From Chthonomonadaceae bacterium (GTDB lineage Bacteria > Armatimonadota > Chthonomonadetes > Chthonomonadales > Chthonomonadaceae), in the NCBI GenBank assembly GCA_025054835.1, contig JANWZQ010000140.1, positions 1 through 49,738 of the forward strand: DNA of 49,738 bases, read 5' to 3'. How positions within the stretch are numbered: the stretch's first letter is position 1; every line of letters starts with the position of its first letter. Below the pieces are notes generated by a model that made no database searches, was not told the DNA's origin, and saw only the letters and a program-made list of their open reading frames with translations. A program made the position numbers and the translations under genes. Shown piece after piece: positions 7,620 to 16,386 of this stretch.

Positions 7620-8269
7620 CGACAGGAAAACTCCGCATTGTCCTCGTAGAGGATCGCATCCTGTTCCGACAGGGTTTGGCGGCGCTCATCCATGCGGAAA
7701 CGGACCTGGAGGTAGCTGGAGAGGCGTGTGATGTAGACGAAGCCCGCAGGATCTGTTCGCGCACCCGCCCGGAGATCATCGTGATTTCAGAACGCCTGCT
7801 CTGGCAGGAACATACGCCCTCTGCGCGCGCCATACTGGAAGCCTGTTGTCCGGGCACCGTACTGGTAACCCTGCGCGACCACAGCCCTGCGACAGACACC
7901 GTACCCGGGAGTATGGAACTACCGACCCTGTACGCCGACCGGGATCGACTCGCTTTTATCCGCGCCCTGCGCGCTCTGGCCTCTGGCACGCGGTACAGGC
8001 ACCTGCCAGCCTCACTTTCCCCTACCATCACACGCAGGGAGCGAGAGATCCTCCACATGCTGGTGCAGGGCCTGAGCAACAAAGAGATTGCGCAGCGCCT
8101 CGCATTGCGCACACAAACCGTGAAGAACCATGTCAGTCGCCTGTTGAACAAGCTCTGTCTTGTCGACCGCACTCAGCTGGCCGTGTACGCACTGGAGCAT
8201 CATCTGGATGCTCCGCCCCCCGATCTGCAACCGTCTGCCTCGTCTACGGGCCACACGTCAACACGCTAG
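7613..8269 (+). CDS. LuxR-family regulator with degenerate receiver domain
   Basis: A 218-residue protein laid out like NarL response regulators: a receiver-like domain (residues about 6-125) and a C-terminal GerE helix-turn-helix ([23 protein letters not shown], shown here only in part: [19 protein letters not shown]). The acidic pair Glu13-Asp14 is kept, but the phospho-accepting Asp is Ser59 (PEIIVISE where the family has PDxVLxD), and the conserved Lys is missing (LYADRD). It probably works without phosphorylation. The GTG at 7613 has GGAGGAG seven bases upstream and overlaps the kinase gene by seven bases, which suggests it controls or senses the deglycation pathway. The stop shares CTAG with convergent lon. 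No histidine kinase is nearby. Confidence 0.85.
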   Translation: MVTTGKLRIVLVEDRILFRQGLAALIHAETDLEVAGEACDVDEARRICSRTRPEIIVISERLLWQEHTPSARAILEACCPGTVLVTLRDHSPATDTVPGSMELPTLYADRDRLAFIRALRALASGTRYRHLPASLSPTITRREREILHMLVQGLSNKEIAQRLALRTQTVKNHVSRLLNKLCLVDRTQLAVYALEHHLDAPPPDLQPSASSTGHTSTR

Positions 8270-10782
8270 AGGCGCTCGCTTCTGTGCGGCCCGCTTATCG
8301 CGAGCGCCCCGGCGCTTTCCGACGGCAACAGAGCGATCTCCAGCACTTCATCCATATGCTGGACCAGACGGAAGCAGAGATCCCGGCGCACGTAGTCCGG
8401 CAGTTCTTCCAGGTCCTTCTCGTTGTCTGCCGGGATCAGCACGGTGCGGATGCCTGCACGATGGGCCGCGAGTACCTTCTCACGCACACCTCCTACAGGG
8501 AGAACGCGCCCACGCAACGTGATTTCACCGGTCATGGCAACGTCCTTGCGGACCGGTCGCCGCGTGAGCGCAGAGGCAATTGCCGCAGCGATCGTGATGC
8601 CAGCAGAAGGACCGTCCTTCGGCACACTGCCTGCCGGCACATGCACATGCACATCCAGATGGCGATGGAACTCCTCATCGACTCCCAGCGTGGCCGCGCG
8701 CGAGCGGATGAAAGACAGGGCCGTCTGCGCCGATTCTTTCATCACATCGCCCAGGTGCCCGGTGAGCTGCACGCGCCCTTCATGGCCGCGCAACAGGCTG
8801 ACCTCGATCGTGACGATATCCCCGCCAGCCTCGGTGTATACCAGGCCAGTTGCGGCAGCAATCTCATCTCGCTCCTCTACAAGGCCGTAGCGATAGCGTG
8901 GCTGCCCCAGAAAAACAGGCAGGTCCTCTGCATCCACTGTAACCGTTCCGGTCTCCCCTGCAACGACCTGCCGCGCGATCTTACGGCAGATGGCGGCAAT
9001 TTCCCTCTCCAGGTTACGCACACCGGCTTCCCGGGTATACTGGCGGATCAGGTGGCGCAGCGCCTCGTCGGTAATGTTCAGGTGCTGCTCACTCAGGCCA
9101 TGGTCCCTTCGTTGCTTGGGCACCAGAAATCGGCAGGCAATGGCCAGCTTGTCCTCTTCGGTGTACCCGGTAAACGGGATCACCTCCATCCGGTCGCGGA
9201 GAGCAGGCGGAATGGGGTCGAGCAGGTTCGCGGTCGTCACGAACATCACGTCGGAAAGATCGAACGGCACCTCGAGGTAGTGATCACTGAACTCACGGTT
9301 CTGCTCCGGATCGAGCGCTTCCAGCAGCGCACTGGAAGGGTCCCCTCGGAAGTCCATGCCCAGCTTGTCAATCTCATCCAGCATGAACACCGGATTCCGC
9401 GCTCCGGCCTGTTTGATGCCCTGAATGATCCGCCCCGGCATGGCGCCGATGTAGGTGCGTCGATGTCCGCGAATTTCTGCCTCGTCCCGCACTCCTCCGA
9501 GCGATACCCGGATGAACTTCCGGTTCAATGCGGCCGCGATGGAACGCCCGATGGACGTCTTGCCCACACCCGGGGGTCCCACGAAGCAGAGGATGGGGCC
9601 CCGGGTTGTGCCCGTCAGTCTCCGTACTGCCAGAAACTCCAGAATGCGCTCTTTGGTCTTCTCCAGGCCATAGTGGTCGGCATCCAGCATTGCCGCAGCT
9701 TTCTCCAGATCGATGTCGTCCGGGGTTGCTGCGCTCCACGGCAGTGACACCAGCCAGTCCAGATAATTGCGGATCACCACCCCTTCGGGCGTTGCGAAGG
9801 GCATCTTCTCCAGCCGATCCAGTTCCCGGTTCGCTCTCTCCGCAGCCGCTTCAGGCATGCCAGCCGCCGCAATTCGGGCCCGATACTCCTCGATCTCCGA
9901 GCTGCGCTCGTCGCGTTCCCCCAGTTCCTGCTGGATGATCTTGAGCTGCTCGCGCAACAGGAACTCTTTCTGGGTCTCTCCCATCTCTTTTTCCACGCGA
10001 CTGCGAATGCTCTTCTGAATGTCAAGAATTTCCGCTTCTTTCTTCAGCACAAGCGAAAGCCGGTGCAGGCGCTCTTTCACATCCAGCGTTTCCAGAATTT
10101 CCTGCTGGGCGTCCACACGCATCTGGCGCAGGTAAGGCGTGATGACATCCGCAAGCCTCCCCGGATCATCCGTGTTGACCACATTGATCAACGCTTCCGG
10201 CTGGATGTTCTTGCTGGCATTCACGACCTGTTCGAACTGGGCTACAACGCTGCGCATCAATGCCTCGATGAGCAGGTCCTTCTTCTCTTCGGTACGCAGT
10301 ATTCGAACCGCTACCCGGAAGTAGGGCTCGGTTTGCAGATAGTGCAGGATCTCACAACGCTCCAACCCTTCCAGCATCACCCGCACCGTGCCGTCCGGAA
10401 CACGTAAGACTTGCATGATTTCTGCAATGATGCCAATGGAGTAAATATCCTCCGGCTCGGGGTCTTCTGCCTGCAGGTTCTTCTGAGCCACCAGCAGGAT
10501 GTACCGGTTGCCGGCCGTGGCTTCCTCCAGCGCACGCACCGACTTCTCCCGCCCCACCAGCAGAGGAAAGATCATATGCGGGAAGTAGACCTGATCCCGT
10601 ATGGGCAGCAGTGGAAGCACTGTGGGCAGGGCATCTTCGGCACCCTCGTTGTTCTCCAGTTCGGGGCTCTCCAGCGCAGTCAACTCCTGACGCGCGATTT
10701 CCTCCAGCAAGCGACGGCTTCGCCGCTTACCAGCCGGTCCCTCCCCGGTATCGCCTTTCGCTTTTCTGGGTGTTCGCGGCAT
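8266..10782 (-). CDS. lon: ATP-dependent Lon protease
   Basis: An 838-residue full-length LonA. The N-terminal LON substrate domain (about residues 52-245, [19 protein letters not shown]) is followed by a coiled-coil segment rich in Glu/Arg, the AAA+ module (Walker [10 protein letters not shown], Walker [11 protein letters not shown]) and the protease domain. The catalytic Ser is in KDGPSAGIT and the Lys in [14 protein letters not shown]. Lon degrades damaged and regulatory proteins in the cytoplasm. The ATG has GGAGG six bases upstream. The N-terminal 40 residues are basic and variable. I found no CIRCE element or other known heat-shock operator in the 326-base region before it. The gene is convergent with the LuxR regulator, sharing a CTAG. 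Confidence 0.98.
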   Translation of the reverse strand: MPRTPRKAKGDTGEGPAGKRRSRRLLEEIARQELTALESPELENNEGAEDALPTVLPLLPIRDQVYFPHMIFPLLVGREKSVRALEEATAGNRYILLVAQKNLQAEDPEPEDIYSIGIIAEIMQVLRVPDGTVRVMLEGLERCEILHYLQTEPYFRVAVRILRTEEKKDLLIEALMRSVVAQFEQVVNASKNIQPEALINVVNTDDPGRLADVITPYLRQMRVDAQQEILETLDVKERLHRLSLVLKKEAEILDIQKSIRSRVEKEMGETQKEFLLREQLKIIQQELGERDERSSEIEEYRARIAAAGMPEAAAERANRELDRLEKMPFATPEGVVIRNYLDWLVSLPWSAATPDDIDLEKAAAMLDADHYGLEKTKERILEFLAVRRLTGTTRGPILCFVGPPGVGKTSIGRSIAAALNRKFIRVSLGGVRDEAEIRGHRRTYIGAMPGRIIQGIKQAGARNPVFMLDEIDKLGMDFRGDPSSALLEALDPEQNREFSDHYLEVPFDLSDVMFVTTANLLDPIPPALRDRMEVIPFTGYTEEDKLAIACRFLVPKQRRDHGLSEQHLNITDEALRHLIRQYTREAGVRNLEREIAAICRKIARQVVAGETGTVTVDAEDLPVFLGQPRYRYGLVEERDEIAAATGLVYTEAGGDIVTIEVSLLRGHEGRVQLTGHLGDVMKESAQTALSFIRSRAATLGVDEEFHRHLDVHVHVPAGSVPKDGPSAGITIAAAIASALTRRPVRKDVAMTGEITLRGRVLPVGGVREKVLAAHRAGIRTVLIPADNEKDLEELPDYVRRDLCFRLVQHMDEVLEIALLPSESAGALAISGPHRSERL

Positions 10783-11108
10783 GAAGACCTCCCATCACAT
10801 GCACAGCAGAGCCTGTTGTCTGTGGGCTCTAGTTCGCCCCTGACCGGAGCAAATCCTTGTTCCACCACTGTTCCACGCAATAGCCTCCAGAATGGTAGCA
10901 ACCTGTCTGCTTTTTTTCCTGCTGCACCGGTGGTATATTTGGTAACTGTCAGAACGCATTGTCGTGTTGTAGCCCGTCTGGCGTGTCGGTCGTGAAGCTG
11001 ACGCCTGTGCACAGTACAGACAGTATGTAACTGCGTGTCGTTCTCCGGAAGCGTACCGTCTGTGCCTGCTTACGTGAAAGCCTGTCCGGGAACCGGGACC
11101 ACACAGCT
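10783..11108. other. Divergent intergenic region, lon and SAM adenosyltransferase
   Basis: A 326-base gap. On the plus strand TGGTATATT (10931-10939) is an extended -10 candidate, with only a T-run (10911-10917) in the -35 position. A transcript from it would have a leader of about 160 bases. No clear lon promoter was found on the minus strand, and no gene, repeat or RNA fold is recognised. Confidence 0.4.
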
Positions 11109-11972
11109 ATGTCGCCCATCATCGCGCTGATGACCGATTTCGGCCTCTCCGACACCTACGTCGGAACGATGAAGGGCGTGATCCTGTGTATCGCGCCCGG
11201 TGCGACCATTGTCGACCTGACGCACGGCATTGGACCGCAGAACCTGCTGGAGGCCAGCTTGAAGCTAGCGTCGGTGGTTGCTTACTTTCCCCCGGAAACG
11301 GTGTACGTTGTTGTAGTCGATCCTGGTGTAGGTAGCCAGCGGGATGCCGTCATTGTCGAGACGGCCATCGGGCGCTTTGTGTGCCCGAACAACGGGGTGC
11401 TGACGCAGGTTCTGCGCACGTACCCGCCTCTCCGGGTCGTGCGCCTGACCGAGAAAGCGCGACCATACTGTCTGCCAGAGATCAGCGCGACTTTTCACGG
11501 CAGAGACATCTTTGCCCCTGTCGGGGCGCACCTTGCGCAGGGCGTTCCCATGGAGACTTTTGGCGACCCGTGCGCTTCGGAAAGTCTCGTAACCTGCGAT
11601 ATTCCTGCGGTAGATGTGGCGTCAGGACCGGACGGCCGGATCCGTCTGTCGGTACCCATTCTCTACCCGGATCACTTTGGCAACCTGATCACCGCGTTGA
11701 CCGTGACACAGTGGCTCGCATGGGTGGAACACTCTGGCAGAACGGCTCCGGATGTGGAGCGCGACGTACAGATCTCCGCGGGAGATATGCAGTGGCAGGG
11801 TATTGTGCGTACCTACTCTGATGTCGCACGAGGTGCTCCGGTTGCCTACTGGGGTAGCAGTCACCATCTGGAAATCGGCATTCGAGAAGGTAATGCCGTC
11901 GACACCTTGCATCTGCGCGCGGGTGACTCTGTGACCGTGACGTTGTACGGGCTACCGGGCGCCAGCCCCTGA
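11109..11972 (+). CDS. SAM hydroxide adenosyltransferase (DUF62 family)
   Basis: A 287-residue member of the family that includes fluorinase, chlorinase and SAM hydrolase. Hallmarks are the N-terminal IALMTDFGLSDTYVGTMKG, VYVVVVDPGVGS, CPNNGVL and the later YPDHFGNLITAL. Ordinary members split S-adenosylmethionine with water to adenosine and methionine; true halogenases are rare and need a halide pocket that I cannot confirm here, so the hydrolase is the safer call. Related proteins are often found with vitamin or metal transport genes, but none is adjacent. The ATG at 11109 has only a weak SD site. Cytoplasmic and probably trimeric by family knowledge. Confidence 0.9.
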   Translation: MSPIIALMTDFGLSDTYVGTMKGVILCIAPGATIVDLTHGIGPQNLLEASLKLASVVAYFPPETVYVVVVDPGVGSQRDAVIVETAIGRFVCPNNGVLTQVLRTYPPLRVVRLTEKARPYCLPEISATFHGRDIFAPVGAHLAQGVPMETFGDPCASESLVTCDIPAVDVASGPDGRIRLSVPILYPDHFGNLITALTVTQWLAWVEHSGRTAPDVERDVQISAGDMQWQGIVRTYSDVARGAPVAYWGSSHHLEIGIREGNAVDTLHLRAGDSVTVTLYGLPGASP

Positions 11973-12528
11973 CAATGTTGTTCATCCTGCCTCGTTGCTG
12001 TTCTGCTCCGCAGTTCACACCGAAGTTGATACCCTCGCAGACATAAAGTATCGGTGTTCTGGAACAGGCATGATGCGCAGATACCGTGACGCCGCTCATC
12101 ATGTGCTGTACACAACAGCATAATGCTTGAGAGCACTGTGTACTCAGCTCCTCCCACTGTTGTTCCCAGATCTCTCCGGGAGGGTCATCCCGGCATGCTC
12201 CGCAGTGGCTTCCGGTACAGGCCTTCCGTTTGTTGAGGGTTGCGCGGATGTACCAGCACCATTCCGGAAAGGAGGATTCATTCCGCAAGGAAAACACCGG
12301 AAAATCTGCAAAGACCTGAGAACTGACCGGTTCCACAGACTGCCTTTCTTCAATCAAACAGACCGGAGAAGAGTCGGCACCTGCATGTTGTGATGTTCCC
12401 GTCCAGCGCCCCGCGAGTCCCGGCGGGAAGGTTGCCGCGCATCCACTCTGGCATCAGAAGAACAGACCTGATCCGGCGGGTACTGTTCGCAAACGATCGT
12501 AGTCCGGAAGAAAGGAACTCGAATCACC
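11973..12528. other. 556-base gap without a recognisable gene
   Basis: Nothing in this gap matches a known gene family. It holds a small hairpin (CCGGGA 12176-12181, TCCCGG 12188-12193) and a perfect SD-like AAAGGAGG at 12268-12275 that is not followed by ATG, GTG or TTG at a usable distance. An ATT 5 bases later would open a basic 37-residue frame to 12393. A long leader or small RNA for the sigma factor gene is possible but unsupported by any known fold. Confidence 0.4.
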
Positions 12529-13299
12529 ATGTCTCTGGCAACCACGTTCCCCACGCCCCCTGCCCGCTCCGGAAGGGAGGTCGGAGTTTGCCACACCGAG
12601 ACAGATCCCGATCTGGCCGCCATTGAACGTATCCGGCGTTACAACGACACCCGGGCGTTCGGCGAGATCTGGACGCGTCACTGGCCAGGCCTCTGTGCTT
12701 ACTTCCACCACCATGTGCGCAATCGCGAGGATGCAGAGGACCTTGCCAGCGAAACGCTTCTGACAGCGCAGACGCAGTTGCCCTCCTTCCGGGGTCAGGC
12801 CGCGTCGGCACCCCTCACTCCCTCGCCGAAGATTGGCGCAGAAAGCCCTGCTCAAGCAACGCAATGCGCTTCCTGCAGCTTCCGCACCTACCTGTACGCC
12901 ATTGCGCGCAATAAACTGGCCCGCTGGCTCCGGCGCAAGCGAAACCGGCCGGTAATGGGGTTCCACGATCTCTGCACGGAAGAGAGCACCGCAAACGCCG
13001 CGGCATTTCTGGAGCAGAAACTGGGCCCCGCACCTGAAGCGGATCCTCTAACCCCCCTGCTGCAGGAAGCTCACCGTGATGAGATCTGCATGGCGTTGGC
13101 CGAAGTGGGCATGCGATCCTCCGAACAGTTCAAAGCACTCATCCTGCACTATGGTTGTAAACTGCCCCACAAAGAGATCGCAACCCTTCTGGAGACACGC
13201 AGCGAAACCGTCAACTCGCGTCTGCAGGAAGGGCGGCGCACTCTGATGCGCCGTTTCGCCCCACAGCATTCTGCCGATGGACGTCAGGGCATCCAGTGA
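12529..13299 (+). CDS. ECF-type RNA polymerase sigma factor with an insertion
   Basis: A 256-residue sigma-70-family protein. Region 2 is visible as the FGEIWTRHWPGLCAYFHHHV and DAEDLASETLL segments, ending in the DNA-melting segment CSFRTYLYAIARNKLARWL. Region 4 is FKALILHYGCKLPHKEIATL followed by ETVNSRLQEGRRTLMRRF. Within region 2 there is an extra stretch (about residues 90-115: QAASAPLTPSPKIGAESPAQ and more) that typical ECF factors lack, and the N-terminus is extended by about 25 residues. No anti-sigma factor is adjacent; the next gene, 37 bases on, is unrecognised and has no membrane segment. AAAGGA lies rather far (about 13 bases) from the ATG, so the start is less sure. Confidence 0.85.
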   Translation: MSLATTFPTPPARSGREVGVCHTETDPDLAAIERIRRYNDTRAFGEIWTRHWPGLCAYFHHHVRNREDAEDLASETLLTAQTQLPSFRGQAASAPLTPSPKIGAESPAQATQCASCSFRTYLYAIARNKLARWLRRKRNRPVMGFHDLCTEESTANAAAFLEQKLGPAPEADPLTPLLQEAHRDEICMALAEVGMRSSEQFKALILHYGCKLPHKEIATLLETRSETVNSRLQEGRRTLMRRFAPQHSADGRQGIQ

Positions 13300-13336
13300 C
13301 TCTGTTGCCCTGTCGCAGTGAGAAGGAGTACGCACT

Positions 13337-14137
13337 ATGGCCGCCACGGAAATCCCCCCGATAGCCGGTAACGACTGCGCCTGTCGCCGCGCATTCCCTG
13401 CAGAGACACCGACAACTGGATGCGAAAAACCTGCGGAACGCGTTGCGCAATTTGGCCCCAATTTGATCCCGCTGTTCTACACGGCCCTGCGCGCCACACC
13501 ACGTCACCTGCAGTGGGAGAATCTCTACCCGAACGCCCCTGTCACCATCAACCTGTATGTTCTGACGGACGACCGGGAGTTGCATCTTCTGTTCTGTACC
13601 CGGTTGCCACCGGGTACCAGCATCTGCCCCCTGCCAGATGTGCAGGTCGAGCCGGGCCGTACTTGCATCTGGCGTGTTGTGTTTGACGTGCCGGGCGAAT
13701 CCGTCGCGTTGGAAGGCTACTTCTGGTTGTTGGAAAGGCACCAGCAGATGCGATGGGAGCATGGTTGCCGCGTCCTGCAGGAGGACAGCGATCCCGACTT
13801 CGCTGCTATCGGCATGGCCCTGTTTCTGGCCGATCTGCAACTGTATCAGGAAGCCCTGCAATGTATCCTCCAGGGCCCGGCACAATCCCGGCGCCCGGCG
13901 CGGGCTCTGCTGGCCTGCACTGCTCAGGCGTTGATCTACCAGCAGATGCACCGGAAGCTGGAAGCCATGCTGCACGCCGACGTTGCCGGCCCGGAAGCAC
14001 TGCATTGCTTTGCTCACTGGGCGGGGCAGCGCGCCCGATATTACCGGGAGAGAGCGGGCCAGTGGACTACCGCGAAGCCTGCATCGGCGGGGCAGTTGCA
14101 TGATCGTCAGCATGTGCTGGAGGCGCATGCGGCCTGA
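13337..14137 (+). CDS. Unrecognised protein in sigma factor operon
   Basis: A 266-residue protein of unknown family. The N-terminal 30 residues have several Cys (NDCACRRAF). Residues about 55-135 are predicted beta-rich (VTINLYVLTDDRELHLLF; GRTCIWRVVFDVPGES; LEGYFWLLE), loosely like DUF4384-type domains. Residues about 150-220 look alpha-helical and TPR-like (FAAIGMALFLADLQLYQEAL; ACTAQALIYQQMHRKLEAML). No signal peptide or membrane segment. AAGGAG lies eight bases before the ATG, so it is a real gene. It follows the ECF sigma gene by 37 bases and is probably cotranscribed, so a role in sensing for or binding that sigma factor is a reasonable guess, not shown. Confidence 0.75.
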   Translation: MAATEIPPIAGNDCACRRAFPAETPTTGCEKPAERVAQFGPNLIPLFYTALRATPRHLQWENLYPNAPVTINLYVLTDDRELHLLFCTRLPPGTSICPLPDVQVEPGRTCIWRVVFDVPGESVALEGYFWLLERHQQMRWEHGCRVLQEDSDPDFAAIGMALFLADLQLYQEALQCILQGPAQSRRPARALLACTAQALIYQQMHRKLEAMLHADVAGPEALHCFAHWAGQRARYYRERAGQWTTAKPASAGQLHDRQHVLEAHAA

Positions 14138-14274
14138 AAGAATTATTCCGGGCCGGATTTCTGCCAGAATCGGAAAGGTATCTCCGTTTCTGTGTTAAAT
14201 TTTATGTAGATGCATGACAGGCAAAACAGATTAGGATAACAGTGTCACAGGTCATCCATGTGCAGGTAAAAGCA

Positions 14275-14344
14275 TTGACAGAGTCCTGCCGTTGAGGCTC
14301 CATGCATCGACCTGTCGCGACGCGGAACGCGCTCTGGAACGCGC
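14275..14344 (+). promoter_or_regulatory. TTGACA box and tandem GGAACGCGC before XRE-TPR gene
   Basis: A perfect -35 hexamer TTGACA lies at 14275-14280, but no good -10 follows at 16-18 bases. The 9-base sequence GGAACGCGC occurs at 14324-14332 and 14336-14344, just before the SD site of the XRE-TPR gene. Tandem copies on one face (12-base period) could be an autoregulatory site. They could also be coding if translation starts at the upstream TTG (14292), where they encode ERALERAL. Confidence 0.3.
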
Positions 14345-14360
14345 ACTGAAGGAGATCACT

Positions 14361-16355
14361 GTGCCACCCAGAAGGAAGTGGAGCACCCCGGAAAAGCGTG
14401 CCCGCATCGGTGAGCGCATTAAAGTCGCTGCTTACCATGCCGGACTGACGCTGAAAGAGCTTGCGGAAGCGGTTGATACCCCACAGACCATTATCTACCA
14501 GTATGTGCGCGGTGTCACAACGATCCCGTCACAGTTACTGGACAGGATTGCTGCCGTCACCGGAGTCCATCGCGATTTCTTTGATCCGGATCAGGCAAAG
14601 CAGAGCACGGCGATCCTGCCCGAAAGCGCCCCTGCGGCACCCGGTCAGGAGCCGGACAACTGTGCCCTGGAGCATGCCACCGTCGTACGCATCCAGATCG
14701 AGTTTGAACACCTGCACCAGCTCGCCGAGGCATATAACTACCCCAAGCGCAATCGAAACGCCTATCTCTCGGCACTGGAACAGATGCTGGCGCTGGCCCG
14801 GGCCACAGAAGACCGTCGTAAGATGGCGTGGGCTTACTGGATGATCGGGCGTGCGCGCATGGAAGCCAGTGACTGGGAAGCGAGCCGACAATCTCTGGAA
14901 ACGGCGCGGGACCTGTTCGCCGCGGAAGGCATGGAAACGTACCGCATGAAAGTGCTGCTGGATCTGGCTCAGGGTCTGAACGAGCAGGGGCTCTTCGGAC
15001 GCGCACAGGCAGCCATGGAAGAGGCACTGTGCAGCACGGATCCGGATATTCAGTGGCGCGCACTGATCTCCCTGGGCAATCTCCACTATCGCCAGCACAA
15101 TTTCGGTGCGGCTCTGCACCACTTCAATCAGGCGGCAGCGTTCATTGGCCAGAGCCATCACAGAGAAGCTCCTGAAAAGCGCGAGGAGGCCGTGCTGCAC
15201 CTGATCAACCACATTGCCGATGTAGTGCGCGCTACTGGACACCATGAGGAGGCTATGCTCCTCTGGGCGCGTTGTCTGGAACAGGCAGTTCGGGACCGCA
15301 ATGCGGAAGTGCTCCTGGAATCGTTGATTGAGGTCGCCCGATGCTGCCATCTCACGGGGCGAATCAGCAAAGCGAAACAGCATCTGGAACAGGCCGCGGT
15401 GCTGGCCCGGCTCCTCTTTGAGGACGAAGCCCGTCTGAGCGTAGCCCGCGCACATCTGGCCCATGTGCTGGTGACCATGGGTGCACTGGATGAGGCCCGG
15501 GAGAACGCTCGCGAGGCCCTGCAGATCGCTCATCGCGTGCGGGGCCCACGTCCCACCATCCTCGCGGCACTCGCGCAGGCCGAAACCAGTCTGATGGCAG
15601 GACACTGGAAGGAAGCTCTGCTGGAAACACAGGACGCGCTGCATGAGGCACAGCGTACACAGAGAACCCGGGAGCTTGCACAGACCCATGAAGTCCGTGC
15701 GCGTGCCTTCCTGCAGGAAGCCGGTATGCACCGCGCCGCAGACGACAGGACGCAGGAGCAGGCCGCTCTCGCCAGCGCATTGCAGGAAGCAACTCATGCC
15801 CTGGACATTGCCGCCCGTGCCGAGTCCATCCATGACCGTATTGCCGCCCACCTGACACTGGCGCGTTGCTACTACCATGGAGGCCATGCCGAAGCCGCGG
15901 AACAGGAGGTGCGCGCCTCCCTGGATTTGATCCAGAATGGGGCAGTCGGCCTGAACCGGCTCATGGGCCGCGAAGCGACCTGCCTCACCGACCTCCTGCG
16001 CTCACCGGAAATCAACGTGCAACGCCTGTTCGCCAGCCACCGGGTTCAGTTGCCATTCGTGGAGTGGCAGGCGCGCTACCTGGAGGGCAAGCTGCTGGCG
16101 CACAGAGTCGGATCCGAAGCCGCCTTCGCAGCGATGCGCCATGCGCTGATGGCCTTGCAGCAGATCCTGAACGACCTGTCGCCCGCGGAAGCCACACGGT
16201 TCCGGCAGCAACACCCGGAAGTATCCGCCCTGATCGCAGATCTGCAACGGCATGCGCTCACGGAGGAGGCCCGTCAGGAGATGAGAGCGCTGCTGATGTC
16301 CACGCCCTGCCTTGTCTCCGAGCTCACCTGCCCGGGTCTGCTCACCGCGGAATAA
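14361..16355 (+). CDS. XRE-type HTH regulator with C-terminal TPR array
   Basis: A 664-residue protein. Residues about 15-75 form a Cro/C1-type helix-turn-helix (IKVAAYHAGLTLKELAEAVD, then TPQTIIYQYVRG). The remaining 580 residues are helical TPR-like repeats (AYWMIGRARMEASDWEASRQ; ALISLGNLHYRQHNFGAAL; ARAHLAHVLVTMGALDEARE). This layout resembles peptide- or ligand-responsive XRE-TPR regulators, where the TPR part senses and the HTH binds DNA. The ligand is unknown. The GTG at 14361 has AAGGAG six bases before it. An upstream TTG at 14292 would add 23 residues, including an ERALERALKE repeat, and cannot be excluded. Downstream genes start only 31 bases later, so it may share a transcript with the esterase. 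Confidence 0.85.
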   Translation: MPPRRKWSTPEKRARIGERIKVAAYHAGLTLKELAEAVDTPQTIIYQYVRGVTTIPSQLLDRIAAVTGVHRDFFDPDQAKQSTAILPESAPAAPGQEPDNCALEHATVVRIQIEFEHLHQLAEAYNYPKRNRNAYLSALEQMLALARATEDRRKMAWAYWMIGRARMEASDWEASRQSLETARDLFAAEGMETYRMKVLLDLAQGLNEQGLFGRAQAAMEEALCSTDPDIQWRALISLGNLHYRQHNFGAALHHFNQAAAFIGQSHHREAPEKREEAVLHLINHIADVVRATGHHEEAMLLWARCLEQAVRDRNAEVLLESLIEVARCCHLTGRISKAKQHLEQAAVLARLLFEDEARLSVARAHLAHVLVTMGALDEARENAREALQIAHRVRGPRPTILAALAQAETSLMAGHWKEALLETQDALHEAQRTQRTRELAQTHEVRARAFLQEAGMHRAADDRTQEQAALASALQEATHALDIAARAESIHDRIAAHLTLARCYYHGGHAEAAEQEVRASLDLIQNGAVGLNRLMGREATCLTDLLRSPEINVQRLFASHRVQLPFVEWQARYLEGKLLAHRVGSEAAFAAMRHALMALQQILNDLSPAEATRFRQQHPEVSALIADLQRHALTEEARQEMRALLMSTPCLVSELTCPGLLTAE

Positions 16356-16386
16356 TCCTGTCACTTCAGGGGGTATCACACTCAGC

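Noticed and set aside
7846-9747. 633-codon plus-strand frame across the LuxR gene and antisense to lon
   Set aside because: It overlaps two well-supported genes and has the His/Arg/Pro-rich composition of a shadow frame.
10783-10950. Heat-shock (CIRCE-type) operator before lon
   Set aside because: The TTAGCACTC-N9-GAGTGCTAA inverted repeat is not present on either strand.
11109-11972. Fluorinase or chlorinase
   Set aside because: The family includes halogenases, but nothing distinctive of a halide-binding pocket can be read by eye, and the common hydrolase form is far more likely.
12127-12393. 88-codon plus-strand frame in the 556-base gap
   Set aside because: No SD site at its ATG and no motif; only the inner SD-like sequence is worth noting.
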